DNA of 64,000 nucleotides from Tupaia tana (GCA_026018925.1 JAKSZU010000012.1:27951814-28015813), one strand, 5' to 3'. Positions 22,695 to 34,672 are shown, counted from the first letter of the stretch. Numbers and translations: made by a program. The notes: a model not told the origin generated them from the sequence alone.

Positions 22695-23599
22695 TTCCCT
22701 TTTTACTATTTATTGAAGTAGATTCTGTAGTGCTGGTAGAGGAAATTACGCCCTTAGTTCCAAGTTGATTTCCAACTGGGGAGGTTTGTCTGCCTGGTCA
22801 GAGAAGTTAGGGGTGACTTCAAGTTCTTAGCTACTCTCCCAAATATTTGGTTTTTGATGAAGGAGTAGCAAGCTAAGGAGATATAACTTAGAGAAGAGGG
22901 TCAATTGGCACAGTGCCTGGATTGTTGTACCAAAAATCCAAATGTAGCTCGCAAGCCCCAAGCATGGACTCACCCAAAGAGACCTGCCCAGACCAAGCTT
23001 AAGTATCTTGGCAGGTGGCAGGCAGGGTGTCAAGATGAAATTTTGTATACTTGTCATCAAATACTAGAATAGTATAATGCAGAACCTGACACAGGAGAAG
23101 TCTTTGTAGGCTTAAGCCGTAGGAGCTGAGAAACAAGGACTTTATAGCCTTACATGGTTTCTGAAATGACCATAGTAAGATCTGCATTTTAATTCCTGTC
23201 ACTTTTCCCAAGTTCATCCACTCAGAAGAAGGATCCTCAGAACAATACAATCAGGTGCGCAGCTAGACCTGCGTATTCAGTGACCTGGCACTCAAAGGTT
23301 CATGATATTACACTAATTACAGATACTTAAATCATTCATATGTTGACATATACACAAGCTTATACAAGCACATACTCATACTCACATGCAAATCAATCCC
23401 TTATACAATTGTTCATTAACATAATTTTAAATACAGGCATCAACACACATGACACATAAACGCTTTGTATTCCACAATCTACAACTTAAATTGTAAATAT
23501 ACATACTCAGACTACCAAAAATATGTGCATACAGATAGTTCATATTTATCTCAACTATACAAGATTTCCCACACACAGGCAAATTCCCTGTGCTTGCAT
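22695..23599. other. 5' flank of OR52R copy B, paralogous to 45135-45780
   Basis: Aligns with the copy C flank with roughly 15-20% differences plus an extra segment around 23260-23570 absent from copy C. No gene seen. Confidence 0.55.
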
Positions 23600-24078
23600 T
23601 TCTGTATTCACAGGAGAGAGAAAAGTTAGGAGTTAATGATCCAGCTTTAGTCTCCAGTCTCAGAGGAAGCCAGTGTGAGTAGGAGGTAGAGAAGTTTAAT
23701 GGGAGGGAGACAATTGATGCTTGAAAGGGAAGGGAAAGACCAGACACAATCCTTTAAATAGGCCCTACTCTGAGGTCTTTGTCAAAGATTGTATTGCAGG
23801 AGCTTCTTAGAACTGCTTATAATCATGCCAACTGAGTCAAAGATGCAGGAAAGCTTAGAGTGAGTGATTCACTGTGCCTCAGGTGCAGCTACCCCTGAGA
23901 AGACAGTAGGATTCACAGGCTCTATGCATCTAGAAGGAAATGCAAAGACCTGTCTAGAAGGACCTATAACACTAGGAGATCCAGGTCCAGAGATCCATGA
24001 CCACTGAGCTTCATACTGAGATGGAAAGAAGATTCAGCATTCTCTCTGTGTCCTCCATGGGGCCCTTGGAAAGGTAAG
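23600..24078 (+). promoter_or_regulatory. Putative promoter and non-coding 5' exon of OR52R copy B
   Basis: Homologous to 9595-10038. TATA-like tttaaatag at 23753-23761. The exon ends AAAG|GTAAGG with donor GT at 24074-24075, and the acceptor AG is at 25740-25741. The inferred intron is 1.67 kb. Conservation between three paralogous loci whose flanks are otherwise well diverged supports a role in transcription of the receptor. The start site is an inference. Confidence 0.55.
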
Positions 24079-24989
24079 GATATACCCTGAACACAATCCC
24101 TCCTTAAAGAGGGTAGACCTGAACCCACCTTGCTCCAGCTTACTTTCAGATACTCTAAAGGGAAAAAAAATGGTCTACAACCCCTGAAACGATCCTTTCC
24201 CAAGAAAGAAAATAATAACACTTGGAGTTATTATGTTCTAAACTATTTTTTATAGAGAAATGAACTTTATTGTTTTAAATTAGTTTATATGAAACTTATA
24301 TGATGGTTTTGATACTTAGCACTTGCTATTTAAATCAAAATGCAGTACTTAGGCTGTACAATCTAAAGGGTTCAAAATAGGGAAATGTATTGATAAGAAA
24401 TTTACCAACTCACCTATATTTTAAAACGCTAATATAAATTACATTTCTACACCAACCTTTAACAAGGACAAACTCTATCAGGGAAGTAACAATAGCTAAA
24501 TTAAAAGGAGTTAATCAAAATCACTTTAGAGAGCCAGCACAGGCAGATGGACTACTGCATTTCAGAGTTCAAGCCCTGTTGCAATGAGACTTGAATCAAA
24601 CCTGCAGCAGATCCTTGGTCCCTATACCCTCACAGCACAACCCCTTCCCTGGGGAACCTGATGATCCAAGCGAATCCAGGTACTTCAGGGGCCCTTGTAG
24701 ACTTCCCATGGAGCTGTGGGAATATAAGGCAGCTTGAGAAAGGCTGGAGCCTGCAGTCAATGTCAGCCAGGATACATCTGTTGTCATTACCTTTTTTCCT
24801 CATCGCATTGAGCTTTCTCTCAGCCAGCATAGCCGCCATCCAGCTTCCTGAGCTCTTTTCTCAGAAATGAATCTCCTCTTCATTGGTAAAGTGGTTGTCA
24901 TCAATTTCTTTGTTATTTACATTTAAACACTGTACGTATTTACAATGTACAACACTTTTTTTCAGCCTGAATACAGTCCATATTAGTCA

Positions 24990-25480
24990 AGTCAAAGACA
25001 TTACCGTATGAATTTTCATCAGCAGATAATGTTCCAGTTTTATGCCTGTTCTTTCTCCATGCTTTTGACCATCTTTTTGTGGAGGTTGTAAATCTGATAA
25101 TGTGCAGTTCATGTCTCTAAACATGCAGTGAAGTTTCCTGTCCATCTGTAAGCAGTGTTTGTCCTTTACTGTAGTCGCATCACATAACTCAGGCAAAATC
25201 TGAAGCTTCACACAAAGGTTCAGACTGTCACCCCTAAACTGTCTATTTTCAAACTGCAAATATCGATGCTTAGTTCAGAGACTTTGTTTTTGCTCCATGA
25301 GCTCGTTCCTCATTGTATTTTATTCTCAGACTTCTCTGAATGTTTCTTGCTTTTCGTGACAGCCACAGGACACATCGAAGTTCTCTTCAATTCTTCAGAC
25401 CCATGCTTGCATTATAGTTGGCATTTTCTGCTTCTTTCTTTAGCTTCATTTCTGAGTTCCTGGAATCCTCTGGCATATCT
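24990..25480 (-). pseudogene. Unrecognised coding-like relic, antisense in the OR52R intron (copy B)
   Basis: The minus strand reads an open stretch of 90 residues (25259-24987) rich in Lys, Gln, Glu and Leu. It is preceded by a related reading frame with breaks up to about 25480 (a Lys/Ser-rich part, then ELMEQKQSL). The composition suggests a fragment of a coiled-coil protein from a processed pseudogene. A diverged counterpart lies at 47172-47650, but copy A has none, so it was inserted before the B/C split and after the A split. I do not recognise the parent gene. Confidence 0.35.
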
Positions 25481-25783
25481 ATGTTGTCCAGTCAGTTTCC
25501 TGTACTAGACTTTACTTGGCTCGTGGAATCTTCTGTGACCTGTTTTATTTGTGCATTCTAACTTCATTTGTAATAACATAAATATGATTAAAAGATACAC
25601 ATTAGCTTTACTTGATGAAGTAAAATTATATTGACAGTTGGAATTTTTCCAGTTTATCATTAAATCAAATAGACAAAGAAGCCAACGGTAGAATATAGAA
25701 ATCTTGTAAATAATAATAACTTTGATTGTTGTCATTTGCAGAGAGTAGATTACCTTCTTCATGGAGAATGTATAAACCATCCA

Positions 25784-26731
25784 ATGATGTGGGACACAGG
25801 GAACAGTTCTTCTCCCCCTGTGTCCTTCATCCTGCTTGGAATCCCAGGACTTGAGAACTCCCAGTTTTGGATTGCCTTTCCATTCTGTGCCATGTATGTT
25901 GTGGCCGTACTGGGAAACATCATTCTCCTCCATGTGATCCGAACTGACCACACCCTGCATGAGCCCATGTACCTCTTTCTGGCCATGCTGGCTGTCAGTG
26001 ACCTGGTCCTCTCCTCCTCCACCCAACCTAAAATGCTGGCCATCTTCTGGTTTCATGCCCATGAGACTGAGTATCATGCCTGCCTCACCCAGGTTTTCTT
26101 CATCCATGCTTTTTCCTCTGTAGAGTCAGGGGTGCTCATGGCAATGGCCTTGGACCGCTATGTGGCTATCTGCTTCCCACTCAGGCACTCCAGTATCCTG
26201 ACAACCTCGGTGGTGATAAGACTTGGGGCAGCTCTGCTGATGAGAGGGCTGCTATGTGTAAGCCCCTGCTGCTTCATGGTCTCTAGGATGCCCTTCTGCC
26301 CTAACCATGTCATTCCCCAGGCATACTGTGAGCACATGGCTGTGCTGAAGTTGGTGTGTGCTGATACTAGAATAAATCATGGGTATGGGCTGTTCGTGGC
26401 CTTCTCTGTGTTTGGCTTTGATATTGTTGTCATCGGTATATCGTATGTGATGATTTTGAGAGCTGTGTTGCAGTTGCCCTCAGGTGAAGCCCGCCTCAAA
26501 GCCTTTGGCACCTGTGCCTCCCATATCTGTGTTATCTTGGCCTTGTATATCCCAGCCCTTTTTACTTTCCTCACCCACCGCTTTGGCCATCATGTACCTC
26601 GAGCGGTACATGTCATGTTTGCTAATGTCTATCTTCTGGTTCCTCCTATGCTCAACCCTATCATCTACGGTGTTAGAACCAAACAGATCAGAGACAGGGT
26701 TATCCAAGGATGTTGTGGAAAAGAACCCTAA
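25784..26731 (+). CDS. OR52R1: OR52R1-like olfactory receptor, intact (copy B)
   Basis: A 315-residue class I odorant receptor, a G protein-coupled receptor of olfactory neuron membranes expected to signal through the olfactory G protein; the ligand is unknown. It has an N-glycosylation site at Asn7, GN at 44-45 (TM1), LHEPMY 58-63, MALDRYVAIC 121-130 (TM3), and Cys100 and Cys182 for the extracellular disulfide. KAFGTCASH is at 239-247 (TM6) and NPIIY at 291-295 (TM7). The ATG at 25784 is chosen because it matches the family N-terminus and follows the splice acceptor at 25740-25741; an open frame extending upstream has no ATG. A five-codon upstream reading frame (25761-25775) lies in the leader. 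It differs from copy C at about ten residues, including an extra Cys at 162 and Thr instead of Ile at 95. The call to OR52R1 rests on recalled similarity and on synteny. Confidence 0.93.
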   Translation: MMWDTGNSSSPPVSFILLGIPGLENSQFWIAFPFCAMYVVAVLGNIILLHVIRTDHTLHEPMYLFLAMLAVSDLVLSSSTQPKMLAIFWFHAHETEYHACLTQVFFIHAFSSVESGVLMAMALDRYVAICFPLRHSSILTTSVVIRLGAALLMRGLLCVSPCCFMVSRMPFCPNHVIPQAYCEHMAVLKLVCADTRINHGYGLFVAFSVFGFDIVVIGISYVMILRAVLQLPSGEARLKAFGTCASHICVILALYIPALFTFLTHRFGHHVPRAVHVMFANVYLLVPPMLNPIIYGVRTKQIRDRVIQGCCGKEP

Positions 26732-27168
26732 GCCAATTCACCAATTCCAATTGCCCCATTGGTGTGGGGATATAAGTGAAGAATATTCACCAGGACATTA
26801 CATATCATCGCAGAGTCATCTCTTTGAACAATTTTCTTATCCAACACTCCAAAAGAAATGAACAACTTTCAGAACCAAGAACAAGAGTTCTCTGCAAGAT
26901 CCAATGGAAGAGAGAAACTGAGTTGGCCTATGTTCATCATAACAAGAGTACAGTATAAATGTTATCACCATTTCCTCACCTCTCAGGAAAAAAAAATAAT
27001 CAGTAATCAATTCTGCCCACTTCCCCCAAAAAAGACAAAGTATTTTTGTGCACACAAGGCAAGCTGTATATTTATAAATTCTCTCATTGCCATGGACACT
27101 TGAGGGCAGGAATTTATTGATAAGGGGCCCAAAATACCCAGAATGCTTTTCTCAAAATTAGGATAATG

Positions 27169-27680
27169 GGCCAGCCAGAGGCTTGATGGTTAAGCTGGAT
27201 TCCACAAGGATCACTTTGTGATTCCTTTTCCAGACCTAGTGACTTAAGAAACACACACGGTGAGTCTAGCACATGGCATACTGGTTAAATCACTGGGTCC
27301 CCACAATGCTGACTGCAGTTTGAGTCCTGGACCTGGTGGCTTGGAAATCATGCTGGTGCATGTGTATGCATGCTCAAGATCCCAGCAGGAGAATGGAGGA
27401 AAAAGGATTGTGGTGTGGTCATCCCCATGGGAAGAGTGATTTTTCACTTTCCTACTTACTGTCTCTGTCTCTGTCTGTCTCTCTGGCAAGTGCACATGCC
27501 ATAAACACATACACACACACTGGGCACATGTTTGTGCTTGCCCAAAATCCCAAAAGAAGGGAGACATAGACATAGATGAAAAGGGACTGTCAGGTGCTTC
27601 ACAGAGGGTGCTTTCTTACTTTCCATCTCTCTCTGTGTGTCTCTCTCCAGCAACTAAATGCACCCTCTTGCAATTTTTTT
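27169..27680 (+). mobile_element. Older SINE split by another SINE (unit 1)
   Basis: The halves 27169-27258 (gggccagccagaggcttgat ... gtgacttaagaaacac) and 27521-27680 (tgggcacatgtttgtgcttg ... CT-rich) form one diverged long-type SINE. A second copy (27259-27510) interrupts it just after the tRNA-like part. Confidence 0.65.
27259..27510 (+). mobile_element. SINE nested in an older SINE (unit 1)
   Basis: Long-type copy with head ggtgagtctagcacatggca, B box gtttgagtcctgg, the ggagaatggagg block and CT-rich end. An imperfect target duplication of ACACAC type is at 27249-27258 and 27511-27520. The insertion point matches that of the nested pair at 6185. Confidence 0.7.
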
Positions 27681-27894
27681 TTAAGTAGCATAATTTTTTT
27701 CAAGTAAGAAATGTGTATTGAGCACCCATATTGGACATGGAGAAGACAGAGCCTCACACTGAACTCATCCTTACAATCTATACAGAAGGGATAGAGTTCA
27801 AAATAAAACCAGATACTTAATAAATATGATCCAAGTAATATTATGACACAACAAACAGGGCACAAAGAATGAAAAAACATTTCATGTGAGGTGT

Positions 27895-27992
27895 TTTTCA
27901 AGAAACCAGGATTAGGATTTGAACTGAGTTCAGCCATGTAAGATCACTTTTCAATGTAAAACACTTAACTGCTATGCTACAGGGTTGACCCA
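27895..27992 (-). mobile_element. tRNA-like SINE head relic, antisense
   Basis: The reverse complement reads gggtcaaccctgtagcatag and then a B-box-like gttcaaatcctaa. Only the tRNA-related part is recognisable. It is present in both units (second at about 50086-50184). Confidence 0.5.
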
Positions 27993-28084
27993 AAGTAAAT
28001 AGTTTTAATGGTTCACATGAACCAAAACGTGAAGGAAATTTGAAGCAGATGAATCAGCATTTGCAAAGCTAACTAGCCATGAAA

Positions 28085-28094
<10 letters not shown>

Positions 28095-28134
<40 letters not shown>
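28095..28134. repeat. (AT)n microsatellite (unit 1)
   Basis: About 20 AT units; the unit 2 counterpart is longer and has one interruption. Confidence 0.95.
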
Positions 28135-28137
<3 letters not shown>

Positions 28138-28264
28138 CAGCAAAGTGGTTATGAGACAAATGAAGCTGCAGAGAAAAATAGGAGCTATCTTTCTGAGAAT
28201 CCTAGCTTTAGGACAGAGCCCCTTCTGTGTGTGTATTAACAGGGAATTCTGAGTTAATTTAGAG

Positions 28265-29960
28265 TATGTTTCTCTGTCCTGCCTAGAAATCATTGCACAT
28301 TCTAATGGAGACTGGACTTTGGAGAAGGGTTGTGAGCCTCATTCCTAAATCCTCATGCAATCCCTATTGTAATCCTTAGAAGGAAAAAAAGAAAGAAAGA
28401 ACTGGGTTCTTGGGAAAAAGGAAAACTCTGACAGGTTGACTGGTCCAGATCAAGGAGGCAGAAATCATGACAATAGTCCTTAGAGGGACTAGCAGTTAGC
28501 ATAACGGCTATGTCACTGGACTCCCATGTAGTCAATTGTGATCCAAGTCCCAGACATGGCAGCTTAAATTCACGCCGGGCGTGTGTGCATGTGTGCCCAA
28601 GTTCCCGAGAAGAGAATGGAGGAGAAGGGAGAAGGGATTGTGGCATGGCCATCCCCTCTGGGGGGTGATTTCTCCCTTTCTGTCTCTCTGTCTCTCTCTC
28701 TGTCTTTCTGGCAAGCACATGTGCCTTGTAGCAAAAAGCTCTCCAAAAAAAGAAGGAGAAAAAAAAAAAAAAAAAAAAATGTCCATAGGATGCTGCAAAC
28801 AAATAAACACAGTACGAGGAGAAGGGTGAGCATGATTTGCAAAAGTAAGTCTCTCTTCCTTTATTTTTTCCTTACCTTCTCCCTCCTTTTGTCTCTCTCC
28901 ATCTCTCTCTCTCTCATCTCAACCATTTTTTTGATTTCCCATTTCTTTAAATTCAGCATCCATAAAAAGGGAAAGGTATTCAAAACTGACCCTAGATATA
29001 GTGTAAAAGTCATTTCTGTTTTTAGACGCAATTTACTTCAATGTAAGAAAAAGGCTATATTAACAAGGGCTAATATAGCCTTCATTGTGGCTCACTTTCA
29101 TACTGAGAATAAATACTTTTAATTTAAACTTCCTTTCCAACCATCCTTCTCTGTTCTACTCTGGCAACCCTAAAATAGCATACTGGTGAGGCTACAAGTT
29201 TATTGTATCCAAATTTAACTGTTTCTCTGTCCTACCTAGAAATTGTTACACATTCTAATGGAGACTGGACTTAGGAGCAGGATAGTGAGCCTCATTCCTA
29301 AGTCCTTGTGCGTCCTGGCCAGGTACCGGCTTTGGAAAGTCACAAACAAAGAGAGTCCTGGAGGAGGGCCAACCAGGAAAATACAGATCTATTTGCTTTA
29401 TTCTCCTTATAGACTGCTTTCCTCAAATAGTCTTGGAAAGTAGTCAGATTGTCCTGAGATGTAACTTTCACAGGACCTTGGGTGTCAAGTGTGCTTGGAA
29501 CCATGTGGCATCTGGAGCCAAGGTAGAGTCAGGAGGTGCAAAAATGCACTCCCCAGAGGAGGTGTCACATTGTGTTTGGGGTAAAGAAGTGGCTTAAAAA
29601 ATAAAAAGAAAGAGAGAAAAAGAACATAACCTGATTCTATGCTGTGTTATTTTATTATATTAAAAACTTCACACACAAAGGAAAAGAAAGAGACAATGAA
29701 AAACAATATGCAATATGAGATAAAATCAATATTAAAATATACAATGTCAGGCTGATCCTCCAAAATAACAAAACCTTGAATATTTCTTATAGACCTGCAC
29801 CACCTAATGAAACATGTATATCCCTGCTTTACTAAGCTGGTATCTGAAAATAAATCATGCCCCTTGTAAACATGATGATCTCAATCCACCATATAAACTG
29901 AAAGGACCCTAAGAAACTGGGTAACTTTTTAATATCCCCCCTCTCCCGTAAATGCATTTG
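28265..29960. repeat. OR52R flank module, copy 3, with an internal box duplication
   Basis: The main body at 29190-29960 matches 8880-9500 and 17430-18130. An extra partial copy of the same box (tctctgtcctgcctagaaat, ctaatggagactggac) lies at 28269-28365, before a SINE. The box is therefore present twice here. No conserved frame. Confidence 0.65.
28487..28775 (+). mobile_element. tRNA-derived SINE (long type), unit 1
   Basis: Head gggactagcagttagcataa, body cttaaattcacgccgggcgt, ggagaatggaggagaaggga, CT-rich block, A-rich tail with a 21-base A run. Inserted within the flank module. Confidence 0.88.
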
Positions 29961-30029
29961 GGTCTTACATTTTATATGACATATCTTCTGCAGTGTAAGT
30001 GACCTCAAGTCTTTAAGATAACTCCCAAG

Positions 30030-30077
30030 GCCAGCAGGGGGCATCATGGTTAAGGGATCTAGATTCCCACATGGCTG
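30030..30077 (+). mobile_element. SINE head truncated by retroviral sequence (unit 1)
   Basis: aggccagcagggggcatcat followed by ggttaagggatctagattcccacatggctgac is the start of a tRNA-derived SINE. It stops at about 30077, where the retroviral relic begins. Confidence 0.5.
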
Positions 30078-33000
30078 ACCAAAGAACACCCCACTACAAT
30101 GACCACAGGAGGAACTGAGAAAAGGGTATACCACTGGGGAAGTACCCAGGTGGGCCCCACCTTGATGTGGCATGAGGTAACCAGTCTTTTAGAGGGTTGG
30201 GAGTTACTGTTTGAGTATGTGGATGTCCTGAAAATACCTATAGGACTACTAGAGCAGCTAACGGCACTCAATGAGAAGGGGAAACCTTCAGAAAGAAAAG
30301 AAAGTCAAGACTATTGCTGCCACCATCTGCTGACCATTTCTTTATGCTCTATGCTTAGTAACATAACAATAGTTAGCTGCCTATGCAAAAGAACAGTGCC
30401 TGAGGGAGGGGCTCCAATCTTGGAGTCAGACACATGGGTCTCACAGGTTGAGGCTAGAGATCTGTTTAATTGACACCTAGAGCAAACAACAGAACAATTG
30501 CAAAAATTAGTCTGCAGTTTTGCAAAGGTAAAGGGGAGGAGAATGCCACTAGCATGAATCTGTGCTGCAGTGGCACAATCAGATCGGAATCCCCAAAGGT
30601 GGGACTCTACTGAGGACTTAAACTTCTTGGAGGAAGAGAGTTTCATTGAGGTAATAGGGGTACTGAGGAAGGTGCACAAGCTAGACCTGTAGTAATGCAG
30701 AAACTAAAAGTCCTGCAGCCACAGCCTGAGAGATCTGACCCCAGGAAGTTGCCAAGACCCCAAGAATTGCTACACACCATGGCTCAACAAAATATGTCAA
30801 TTGAATTGGTCCAGCTAGCAATCTAATCAGATTTAAGCAGAAATTCATGAAAGGATGGCTGAATGGTTCCCACGCATGTGTGGTGCAGGTGCAGATGGAA
30901 TCCTTCCCTTCAGTGAGGAAATGTGGAGGGTGTCTCCATAACTAGTCACCCTTCACTTAGGCAGCACATTCATGGTGTCTCAGCAGAGGATGAGAATGCT
31001 TTCTTTGACTGCTTTGTCTCGCCCAATGATGAAAATCTACCACCCTCAGTCCCCAAGTGGAATACTATGGAAGAATTTCAGGAGTTTATCCAGGAACTGG
31101 GGATGCATACTGCCATCTATGCCAACCCTTTTAAAGGGCCCAATGATATGGACTTCATTGGTATGAAAGACAGGTCAGGTCTTTCCTCATGTTATGGCAC
31201 CCTCAATGCAGTCCCTATGTCCCTATGGTGGGTGACCATATTACTGGGCTGTTCATGGAATTACTGACCTAGGGGAGACTGAAATCTCCAGACAGAGCAA
31301 GAAAATTCAAAGGTGGGTAAAGTTAAAGAGTCAAAGATTGAAAACAGGAGAATGAAGACGAGAAAGCTACTAAAGTCACCCACAAATAAATGGATAGATC
31401 TAATAAAGGCTGAAGTAGATCCCAGCTTAATTTGGTCTTAGTTGGGCTCTGGCAACAGTTGCAAAAGAAAAGAAATTCCAACCCCTACCTGAGAAAAAGC
31501 CTGAAGTGTGAGTCCCAAAATGGACTCCAAACGAAATTAGTAATGCCCCTCCCCTTCAACTTTAAGATGTCTTGTGTAATAACTCCTCCTGCTGGGGTGA
31601 TCAACGTATGGTTACCAGCATTCCTCTGGGTGAAGAAACAGGTTTGCTCACTGAACTTGTCCATCAGCATAGGTGGAGTTCTAGTCCTAAGGAATGCGAG
31701 AATCTTCTCTGTAGATTGGAAGCAACACGTGGAGCTTGCAATATATTGCACATCACAAAATCTACAGAGTACTAGCATTACTTGATACAGGGGCTGAATA
31801 TACACTAATATATGGTAAATTTTTAAATTTGAGGGACATCTAACTACAACTGATGGCTGTGGAGAAAATAAAATCAAAGTGAGAAAAGAAACAGTGATAT
31901 TAGGTATTAGATAACTCCCTCCATGTTCATACAAAATGTATGTATCTCCCATAAAGAAATGTATAGTAGATAATAATGTACAACAAGGGTTATATTTGCA
32001 AACCAATGTTGGGGAGTTTCCCCTCAAGATACAAGTTGTGAAGGCTGTTATGCAGGAGAATACTCAACACCTCCTCTTGTCTTCCCCACGCCTTCTGAAT
32101 AGCGGCAAACCGTATCAACTGCCTCGTGGGCACCAAGAGATCAGACAAACGATACAAGCATTGGTTAAAGTTAATATTATCTGCCCTGCACACAGCCCTT
32201 CCAATTCCCCTGCGTGACTGGGAAGGAAAACAGGTGGTACTTGGAGAATGACAGTAGATGACAAAGAACTGAATAAGGAGGTACTGCCCCTCCATGCTGC
32301 TGACCCAAACATCACTGACATTCGCAGTCTCTTGTGGTCACAATTGGGTACTCACCATTATGTTGTTGAATTACTTAATAACGTTTTCAGGGTTGATATT
32401 CATGCAGACTGTCAGGACCAATTTGCTTTTTCCTAGTAAAGATCCCAGAGGACATTCACTACACTTCCTCAGTGTCTCCACAGTCTAATCTTTTGCCATG
32501 GCCTTGTCACCCAAGACTTAGAAAAACGGAGTAAGTCAAATGTAGTGTCTTTTCATTATATGAATGATGTCATGTCCACCTTGACTCTCTTCCAGACCTA
32601 GAAAAAACTACTCCTTGGTTCATGGATCATTTACTAGCTTGGTAATGGGGTATAAACTAGAACAAAGTACAAAGATCTGTCTTATCTGTCAAATTCTTGG
32701 GGGTTGTCTGCTGTGGGAAAACAAAAGTGATGCCATCAGCTGTAATGAACAAAATCCAAACTTTCCCCCACCCTACTACTCCTAAACAACCACAGGAATT
32801 TTGAGAATTGTTGAGTTACTGAAAGGTATTTATTTCCCACTTAGTTCAATTAGTCCATCTTTTATATAAACTAACTAAAAAGAGGGTCTCAATAAAATTA
32901 TGAGGGATGCAGCCATTAGACATTTTAAATCAGACACTCACCTGAGAATTGGATGTTAATGTCACCCAGGAAGGGTATGTCTGGGATCTCTGGCAACACC

Positions 33001-33360
33001 AAGGGGAAACTCGACTCCCCATTGGGTTTTGGTTACAAACTTGGAAGGAAGCAAGACACGATAAAGCCCTATTGTGCAACAGGTAAATACTATCTACCAG
33101 GCTTTGATAGCTACTGAGCCTGTAACTGAACAAGCCTCAGCCACAGCACAATAGCCTCCCCCATCATACAGTGGACAAATGATCTGTTCCACAAGCCAAG
33201 AAGCTCAGCTGCCCAGACAATGACTCACCAAGTGGTGAGCCTATCTGCAACAACACAGTAAGTTGTCTACGACCTCCTTAAACCATAGCCCGTGACATTT
33301 ATGAACACTGACTCCCCTCCAGTCAAGGCTCCTGCTTCTGTTCCTTCTCTCATCAAAGAA
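30078..33360 (+). pseudogene. Endogenous retrovirus gag-pol relic (unit 1)
   Basis: Decayed retroviral sequence on the plus strand. A gag-like open stretch of 114 residues lies at 30923-31267. A protease region at about 31766-31830 keeps the aspartyl protease signature LLDTGA. Reverse transcriptase segments run from 31936 to 32436, with recognisable RT blocks (TWRMTVDDKELNK, YHVV-like core, QDQFAF) and a stop at 32215-32217. The catalytic YxDD box at about 32558 reads YMND, so an active-site Asp is replaced. An RNase H-like stretch is at 32965-33070. Stops and frameshifts are spread through it and I find no clear LTR. The class is uncertain (ERV-L-like or gammaretrovirus-like). It is non-functional. 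Confidence 0.8.
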
Positions 33361-33365
33361 GAAAT

Positions 33366-33650
33366 ACTGAAGCCAGCAGATGGTATAATGGTTACATCAC
33401 TGGACTCCCACATAATTGACTGTGTTTCAAATTCTGGACCCAGCAACATAAAATTCACGCCGGGCACACTTGGGTGCATGCCCAAGATCCCAAGAGGAGA
33501 ATGGAGGAAAAGAGATTGCAGCATGGCCATCCCCTCAGGGGGTCATTTCTCACATTCTGTCTCTCTATCTCTTGTCTCTCTGGCAAACACACAAGCCCTA
33601 TAGTAAATCTCACTTAAAAAAAAAAAAAAAAAAGAAAGAATAAAATAAAA
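33366..33650 (+). mobile_element. SINE inserted in the retroviral relic (unit 1)
   Basis: Long-type SINE with head gaagccagcagatggtataa, body attcacgccgggcacacttg, ggagaatggaggaaaag, CT-rich block and A tail. It interrupts the pol region. Confidence 0.88.
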
Positions 33651-33659
33651 AGAGAAAAT

Positions 33660-34245
33660 ACCTCCAGGGCCAGATGATGTTTGAAATTTGGATGGCTCCT
33701 GCCAGGGCAACCTCCCCAGCAGAGAGCTGTAGCATACTAGCCATCTACAGACACCATTTGTATGGAAAACGGCAAAAGGTGGAGTAGCCAATGAGCTAAC
33801 GACTTTATGAGAAGTAACAAAAGCCTGGGGAATCCTGCTGAAATACTCTGACATTGTAACAGCTTGCATAATGCCCAGTGAGTTCAGAGTGCCAGTCCTG
33901 CTGGTTATTAACAGAACAGGGACACATCAAAAGGGGCAAGGAACCCTGACTTGATGACAAACCTATATGAAACCCCTCTCCAATTCAGAAGGGGCTCTCA
34001 TGCATGCCATATGCACGCATTCTACAAGCATTCCCAAGTTAGGAGGCTGCTAGGCACACTACCACATGCAGACTGGTACAGCTGTTTGAGCTTCTATTTG
34101 ATGACTGCAGTAAGATACATAGCCTAGCTAGGGGCTACTTTATAGTATGTTCATTCTACTCACTGAAGCTTGTTGCTTGTGTCAGACTTCTGTTCATGGA
34201 TATGTATATATCAGCTGTACTTGCTATTCAAAATATTTAGATTAA
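33660..34245 (+). pseudogene. Possible 3' part of the retroviral relic (unit 1)
   Basis: Continues the non-repeat sequence broken by the SINE. Short reading frames with stops; no domain recognised. Assigned to the retroviral relic by position only. Confidence 0.35.
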
Positions 34246-34249
34246 TTAA

Positions 34250-34565
34250 GATCTTTAGTGAATCCAAAAATGTGGGGGAAAAAGGCATAGAAAGCAATCA
34301 TAGATACCAGAGACAGTGTAGGAGGAGGGTGGGAGATGGTAGAGAGTAAGAGTTAGGGAATCAAGGATGGGAAAAAAAGCAAAATATACAGGAAACAAGA
34401 AATGAAAAATTATTTGTTGATGATAACATGTATGTTGATGTGCTTGATTGAGTAAATATACAGTGTATTCTGGATGGAAAATCTCATTTTGTATGCTGTA
34501 ATGATGTACAGTAAATGAATGTAAATAAATAAATTTAAGTAAATAAAATATTATAAAAAAAAGAG
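34250..34565 (+). mobile_element. Unclassified retroposon with A-rich tail (unit 1)
   Basis: A G/A-rich stretch (gagacagtgtaggaggaggg, ggatgggaaaaaaagc) leads to an AAATAAAT-rich end and a short A run at 34555-34562, resembling the 3' end of a truncated LINE. The family was not recognised. Confidence 0.35.
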
Positions 34566-34598
34566 AGCCCATAATGTGACTGTTACTTTGTAAAGTAA

Positions 34599-34672
34599 GA
34601 CATTAAAAATTTATGGAAAAATTAAATCAAAGCATGAATTTATTTTGGTGTAAACTTTTTTGAGTGTAAATG
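34599..34672. mobile_element. Fragment of a small DNA element (unit 1)
   Basis: aaaatttatggaaaaattaa followed by atcaaagcatgaattta matches the left part of the element at 35617-35730. The right half is missing. Confidence 0.45.

Noticed and set aside
28095-28134. CRISPR-like or satellite array
   Set aside because: The repeats here are plain AT/TG microsatellites; no spaced direct repeats occur and the genome is clearly mammalian.
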